A stretch of 6,529 bases of DNA from Alphaproteobacteria bacterium UBA2964. Lineage in GTDB: Bacteria; Pseudomonadota; Alphaproteobacteria; MPNO01; UBA2964. The translations under genes and the position numbers were made by a program. The notes below the pieces were generated by a model. The model was not told the origin of the DNA. It worked only from the letters and a program-made list of their open reading frames with translations, and made no database searches. This document shows, piece by piece, positions 6,529 through 6,529 of the stretch (position 1 is its first letter; the number at the start of each line of letters is the position of its first letter). The DNA lies in assembly GCA_002348425.1 (NCBI GenBank), contig DEBE01000079.1:1-6529 (forward strand), written 5' to 3'.

Positions 6529-6529
6529 A

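Larger units (their letters stand above)
1..6529 (-). other. Continuous S10-spc ribosomal protein operon segment
   Basis: Sixteen ribosomal protein genes follow one another on one strand in the order L3-L4-L23-L2-S19-L22-S3-L16-L29-S17-L14-L24-L5-S14-S8-L6, identical to the conserved bacterial cluster. The longest gap is 27 bases (rpsC to rplP). The junctions rplD/rplW, rpsS/rplV and rplV/rpsC overlap. No GC-rich stem followed by a T run, and no convincing -35/-10 pair, is seen between genes. Cotranscription of the whole segment is inferred from this. The promoter and any L4-responsive leader would lie upstream of rpsJ, beyond 6529. Confidence 0.9.

Noticed and set aside
1..6529. A previously undescribed system, mobile element, CRISPR array or inserted gene within the cluster.
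   Set aside because: Every stretch is accounted for by canonical ribosomal protein genes in standard order with gaps of 27 bases or less. There is no room for another gene and no repeats or insertions were seen.

Overview
The whole 6.5 kb window is one block of ribosomal protein genes, all on the minus strand. It therefore reads from position 6529 down to 1. It covers the middle of the classic bacterial S10-spc ribosomal cluster in its textbook order: rplC (3' end only), rplD, rplW, rplB, rpsS, rplV, rpsC, rplP, rpmC, rpsQ, rplN, rplX, rplE, rpsN, rpsH and rplF (5' end only). Every intergenic gap is 27 bases or shorter and several genes overlap, so there is no gene-free stretch to describe. 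I see no RNA gene, mobile element, CRISPR array, promoter or intrinsic terminator.

The organism is very probably an alphaproteobacterium. Supporting features are an L22 of 126 residues with a long N-terminal arm and the alphaproteobacterial pattern LNLVA..LIRGM...[23 protein letters not shown], an L4 opening with MKCDVITL, an S8 of 132 residues opening with [16 protein letters not shown], and an S3 segment [23 protein letters not shown]14 is the 101-residue zinc-free form. Base composition looks moderate to slightly AT-rich (roughly mid-40s percent G+C by eye). With short spacers and many stop/start overlaps this fits a compact, possibly marine genome, but I cannot place it below class level.

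Layout from the transcriptional start side: 6529-2334 is the S10-operon part (L3, L4, L23, L2, S19, L22, S3, L16, L29, S17). 2307-1 is the spc-operon part (L14, L24, L5, S14, S8, L6). In E. coli these are separate transcription units. Here the S17/L14 junction has only 26 bases between the S17 stop and the family-standard L14 start, with no visible terminator or promoter, so the two halves are probably cotranscribed. The products are structural and rRNA-binding proteins of the 50S and 30S subunits, and L4, L22 and L24 also shape the exit tunnel or nucleate 50S assembly. Most starts have a clear Shine-Dalgarno sequence, often overlapping the previous stop codon, which suggests translational coupling along the message.

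This is a conserved housekeeping region and I found no new system in it. The points most worth a second look are the S17/L14 junction (competing starts, a small hairpin over one of them, and only a weak ribosome binding site at the standard start) and an acidic C-terminal tail on L3. Minor points are a GTG start for S19 and a Gln beside the conserved modifiable Arg of L16.
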